DNA from: Cornus controversa
Lineage: Eukaryota > Streptophyta > Magnoliopsida > Cornales > Cornaceae
Assembly: GCA_026545225.1 (NCBI GenBank)
Contig: CM048849.1
Location: 56,129,836-56,193,835 of the forward strand
Reading direction: 5' to 3'
DNA length: 64,000 nt
Position numbers and translations under genes: made by a program. The notes under the pieces were generated by a model. That model was not told where the DNA came from, made no database searches, and saw nothing but the letters and a program-made list of their open reading frames with translations. Shown here piece by piece: positions 61,387 through 64,000 of this stretch. How positions within the stretch are numbered: the stretch's first letter is position 1; each line of letters opens with the position of its first letter.

Positions 61387-62169
61387 TTATAAAAAATATA
61401 GAATAATAGAGAAAAGAGAGGTTTTTTTTACATTAATAAAAAAAAGAGTTTTTTTCCTGAGAAAAAAAATTTTCGAAAAAAAAAAACTAAAAATGCACAA
61501 TTACATAATAAAAATTTCTAGATTTTTTTTTTGTTTTCCGAAAAATTTTCCATTAAAAAGAAGGGTTTTTTTTCAGGTAAAAAAACTAAATATACACAAT
61601 TACTTAATAAAAATTTTCATTTTTTTCTCGGAAATTGTTTTCGGAACTTTTTCCATTAGAAAGAGAGAGAATTTATGAAATTAAAATAAATTTTTGAAAA
61701 AAAAAAAAATCAATTTTTTTATTATTGTGCATATTTAGTTCTTTTTCCCTAAAACAATTTCCAGATTTTTTTTCTTGGAAATAAACACCTATTTTTTATT
61801 TTATTTTATTAAGGTAAATGAAAACTTAATATAAAAAACCCCTCTCTTTCTAAAGAAAAATTTTCCGAAACAATTTTTGGATAACAAAAAAAAATTCCAA
61901 TTTTTTTTATTATGTGCCAATTTTTTTCCTGAAAAAAAAACTACTCTTTTTTTTATTAAGGTAAAAAAAAACTATATATAAAAAACCCATTTATTCTCTA
62001 TTTTTCTTTATTTTTTATAATAATGAAAATGATAAAGTGGTCGTAGAAAATGAGAATATGTTCAAAATGAGTTACTTTGCTGACTTTTGCAAAGATGAGA
62101 GTGTGATATAGTCCAAAATACAGGATAAGGGAGTTTCTTGCACATTTTTAAATTTAGGCCTTTTGCCTA

Positions 62170-62184
62170 AAAATAAATAAATAA

Positions 62185-62221
<37 letters not shown>

Positions 62222-62330
62222 CTACTAATCCTTCCATTTTCCTCCACTTTTTCAAAGCAAACACAACAAAACATTTCCATCTGAATCATTCCTTTATTTT
62301 CTTCTGTTTCCATCAAAATAAACGGGCCCT
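62170..62330 (-). repeat. (TA)n tract and inverted copy of the 15463 repeat family
   Basis: (AAAT)n and (TA)n occupy about 62170-62218. On the minus strand 62330-62225 reads GTTTATTTTGATGGAAACAG, then GAAAAAGTGGAGGAAAATGG, matching 15463-15570 in order. It lies 60 bp upstream of the isomerase start codon. Confidence 0.6.
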
Positions 62331-62385
62331 TGTATCTGGTGGTGCCGGTTAAATTTTCCTTATCCGTCAGAGAGAGAGAGAGAGG

Positions 62386-63462
62386 ATGGCATCACCAGCA
62401 GCTTTGCTTCCTTGCTTCTCCTCCTACCTAAATACGCATTTGCAGGTAATAAGCAAGAAGACTCTGGGTTTGGCCTCTTCCACACGAAGAACCAATTCTC
62501 TTCCTACAATCACTCGCTCAAGTCTCACTGACAATGCTCGCCTCCTTGAAGAAGCTGCCAAGCACACAGTAACATCCCCATTTCAACTAAAATTTCATGA
62601 TTCCTTCATTCAAACTGTTCTTCAATCTTATGTCCCTTTCTGCTTCTGTGTTTGATCAATATACTGGTCATTGACAGAAAAAGAAAGTTTTATTTTTTTA
62701 TTTTTTTCCTTGAAGAACTGAATATAATTAATCTTTTATTATCAGCATTGCCCTTTAAACATATTTTGTTTGATTGCGTACCCATTAATCTAATCCATTT
62801 TGAGGTGTGAATAATGTTAGTTCAGGGTAATTGTCGAACATGGGATATCTAGCTTAACTTTAAATCCTCATTTCAACTTGGTTATGCCCCAATGTGTGAA
62901 AATTTTAAATTATACATGCGTGAGCGTGCACAGACACATATATTTTGCCCTTATAGGAATTTGAACCCTCAACCTTCCACTTCGGAGGTAGAGTAGAGGC
63001 TTTGGGCTATAATCATTGGTGGTAATTATACGGGCATATATCCGATAATGAGATTTATTGTGTTTGTTTTTGTGGGAAATGGAATCTTGACATCATAAGC
63101 TACATCTGCGCTTGTATTTTTTTATTGTTTTAATTGATATTAGCATTGATTTGTTCATTTCTATTGAACATTTCTTGTTTATCTAGAAGACAACCGAGTA
63201 GCTTAGGGATTTGCTTTGAAATGATCATACTGGATTCAATAAAGGTTCAATTCCTTGAAATTCATTTCCTACAATTTTTATTCCTTCTTTGGAGTTGCTA
63301 AAATTTAGTGCTTTCAAATTTTTTTTCTTTCTAGGTGGATACATACATCAGAAGTGGCATGGTGGTTGGATTAGGATCTGGCCTTGCTTCTGGTATGGCA
63401 ATACAGTATTTGGGTCGACAACTTCGGGGTGGTGCTATACAAGATATAATAGGGATACCCAC
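62386..63462 (+). CDS. RPI4: Ribose-5-phosphate isomerase, RPI4-like, plastid-targeted (3' partial)
   Basis: Interconverts ribose-5-phosphate and ribulose-5-phosphate in the pentose phosphate and Calvin cycles. Exon 1 is 62386-62568 (61 codons) and exon 2 is 63335-63462, ending two bases into a codon before GTGGGT. The rest lies beyond the window; no third exon is seen to 64000. Residues 1 to about 45 are Ser/Thr/Leu-rich with few acids, as in a chloroplast transit peptide (MASPAALLPCFSSYL). The mature part starts near LLEEAAKHTVDTYIRSG, followed by the RpiA glycine loop MVVGLGSGLASGMAIQYLG. The canonical loop is GLGTGST; this Ser-for-Thr form is typical of the RPI4 branch, whose catalytic activity is less certain than that of RPI3. 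A GA repeat (62370-62384) precedes the ATG. Confidence 0.88.
62905..63040 (-). mobile_element. SINE-like relic in isomerase intron 1
   Basis: On the minus strand the order is TAGCCCAAAGCC (A-box region), CTCCGAAGTGGAAGG, GAGGGTTCAAATTC (B-box-like), then CAAAATATATGTGTCTGTGC. The layout resembles tRNA-derived SINEs with a GTGTGTG-type body such as the copies at 9330 and 21021. Weak without a clear tail. Confidence 0.4.
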
Positions 63463-64000
63463 GTGGGTCCATTTCTTTATCCCTTACCTCGCTCCAAAAA
63501 TGAGAAAAAAAAAAGCTTCTTTACAATTGTTATCACCTATGAAATAAGTTTGTCTGCTATTTTGAGCAACTATATTAAGAACCAAAATCCAAATTTTTAT
63601 ATTGATTTTACCCAGTTTGTGCGGGCTGTTGATTGTATTGTGTTTGATATTTTTCTGCTCTTGTAGCAAAACAAAAGTAACTAATTTTTATGATCATCTG
63701 TTGTATAGACTCTACTCCATCTGAGAATTTGTTAGTGTGTTGTATCAAAATCGTATGGGTCACTTCATGTTCCATGTTCTCTGTAGTATACGAGTCATGA
63801 ATGAGAACAAAGATATAACCTTTCCATGTTCTCCCCATTCTAGAGATGTTTTTCTTATGCACATTCTCTTCTCTGTCCAGTCCCTAAAGGATCAAGACAA
63901 CATGCAATTTTTATGTAGTCTTCTTCCTTTGGTTTCTTCCATCTGTCTCAGCTAGAATCTATGTGTCCATCAATCCTGTTTTGGTGTAATTTTAAGACTT
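63463..64000 (+). other. RPI4-like gene intron running off the window
   Basis: No third exon could be recognised. CTCTGTCCAG at about 63871-63880 looks like a splice acceptor, but what follows (TCCCTAAAGGATCAAG) does not resemble the next isomerase segment. Confidence 0.45.

Larger units (their letters stand above)
59650..62140. mobile_element. Foldback-type element with long inverted arms, interrupted by a MULE
   Basis: The left arm (59650-59793, resuming 61397-61690) is the inverted counterpart of the right arm (about 61690-62140). TTTTGGACCATATATATCAC at the left matches TTTTGGACTATATCACACTC read from the right on the minus strand, followed on both by ACATATTCTC.TTTTCTA.GA and ATTATTATAAAAAA. 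After the inner insertion the match continues (AATAATAGAG or AATAGAGAAT, then ACATTAATAAAAAAAAGAG or ACCTTAATAAAAAAAAGAG). Without the insertion the element would be about 0.9 kb and almost wholly palindromic. Outer ends are approximate and no target duplication was fixed. Confidence 0.75.

Noticed and set aside
61352-61678. 108-codon Lys/Phe-rich plus-strand frame
   Set aside because: Produced by poly-A and poly-T tracts of the foldback arm.

Overview
This window is nuclear DNA of a flowering plant, most likely a eudicot. The genes have many short exons split by GT-AG introns, the background is AT-rich with CT/TA microsatellites, and the mobile DNA is typical of plants: tRNA-derived SINEs (one Au-like), Stowaway MITEs, Mutator-like and hAT elements, RTE-type LINE fragments and a Ty3-like solo LTR. 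The species cannot be fixed from sequence alone. All exon models below were made by reading splice sites and frame continuity by eye.

Layout from left to right. (1) 1-4889: repeat-rich DNA that probably lies inside the first intron of the next gene. (2) 4890-10477 (+): an LSD1-type zinc-finger regulator of cell death, lacking its first finger exon, which must lie left of the window. (3) 11520-12593 (+): a CASP-like four-helix membrane protein. (4) 12594-17000: intergenic, with a 1.57-kb long-inverted-repeat Mutator-like element full of GGT/ACC repeats. (5) 17000-33069 (+): a KDM5-like histone H3K4 demethylase of the plant JMJ14/15/18 group (JmjN, JmjC, C5HC2 finger, FYRN, FYRC; 1175 codons in 11 coding exons). 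One intron holds a 2.47-kb solo LTR with perfect target duplications. (6) 34588-46651 (-): gamma-SNAP, convergent with the demethylase; nine exons, 295 codons. Its 3.8-kb first intron holds a hAT element and two RTE LINE pieces. (7) 47440-58544: a locally duplicated block with two small secreted proline-rich protein genes, a middle unit that has apparently lost its gene, and a broken transposon-derived coding remnant. (8) 59650-62140: a nested structure in which a Pack-MULE with 10-bp target duplications sits inside a palindromic foldback element. (9) 62386 to the right edge (+): the first two exons of a plastid-type ribose-5-phosphate isomerase (RPI4-like).

The host genes are unrelated housekeeping and regulatory genes and do not form a pathway. 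The least ordinary material is the duplicated proline-rich protein locus and the nested or palindromic transposons, one of which carries what looks like a captured receptor-kinase fragment. I found no tRNA, rRNA or CRISPR features.
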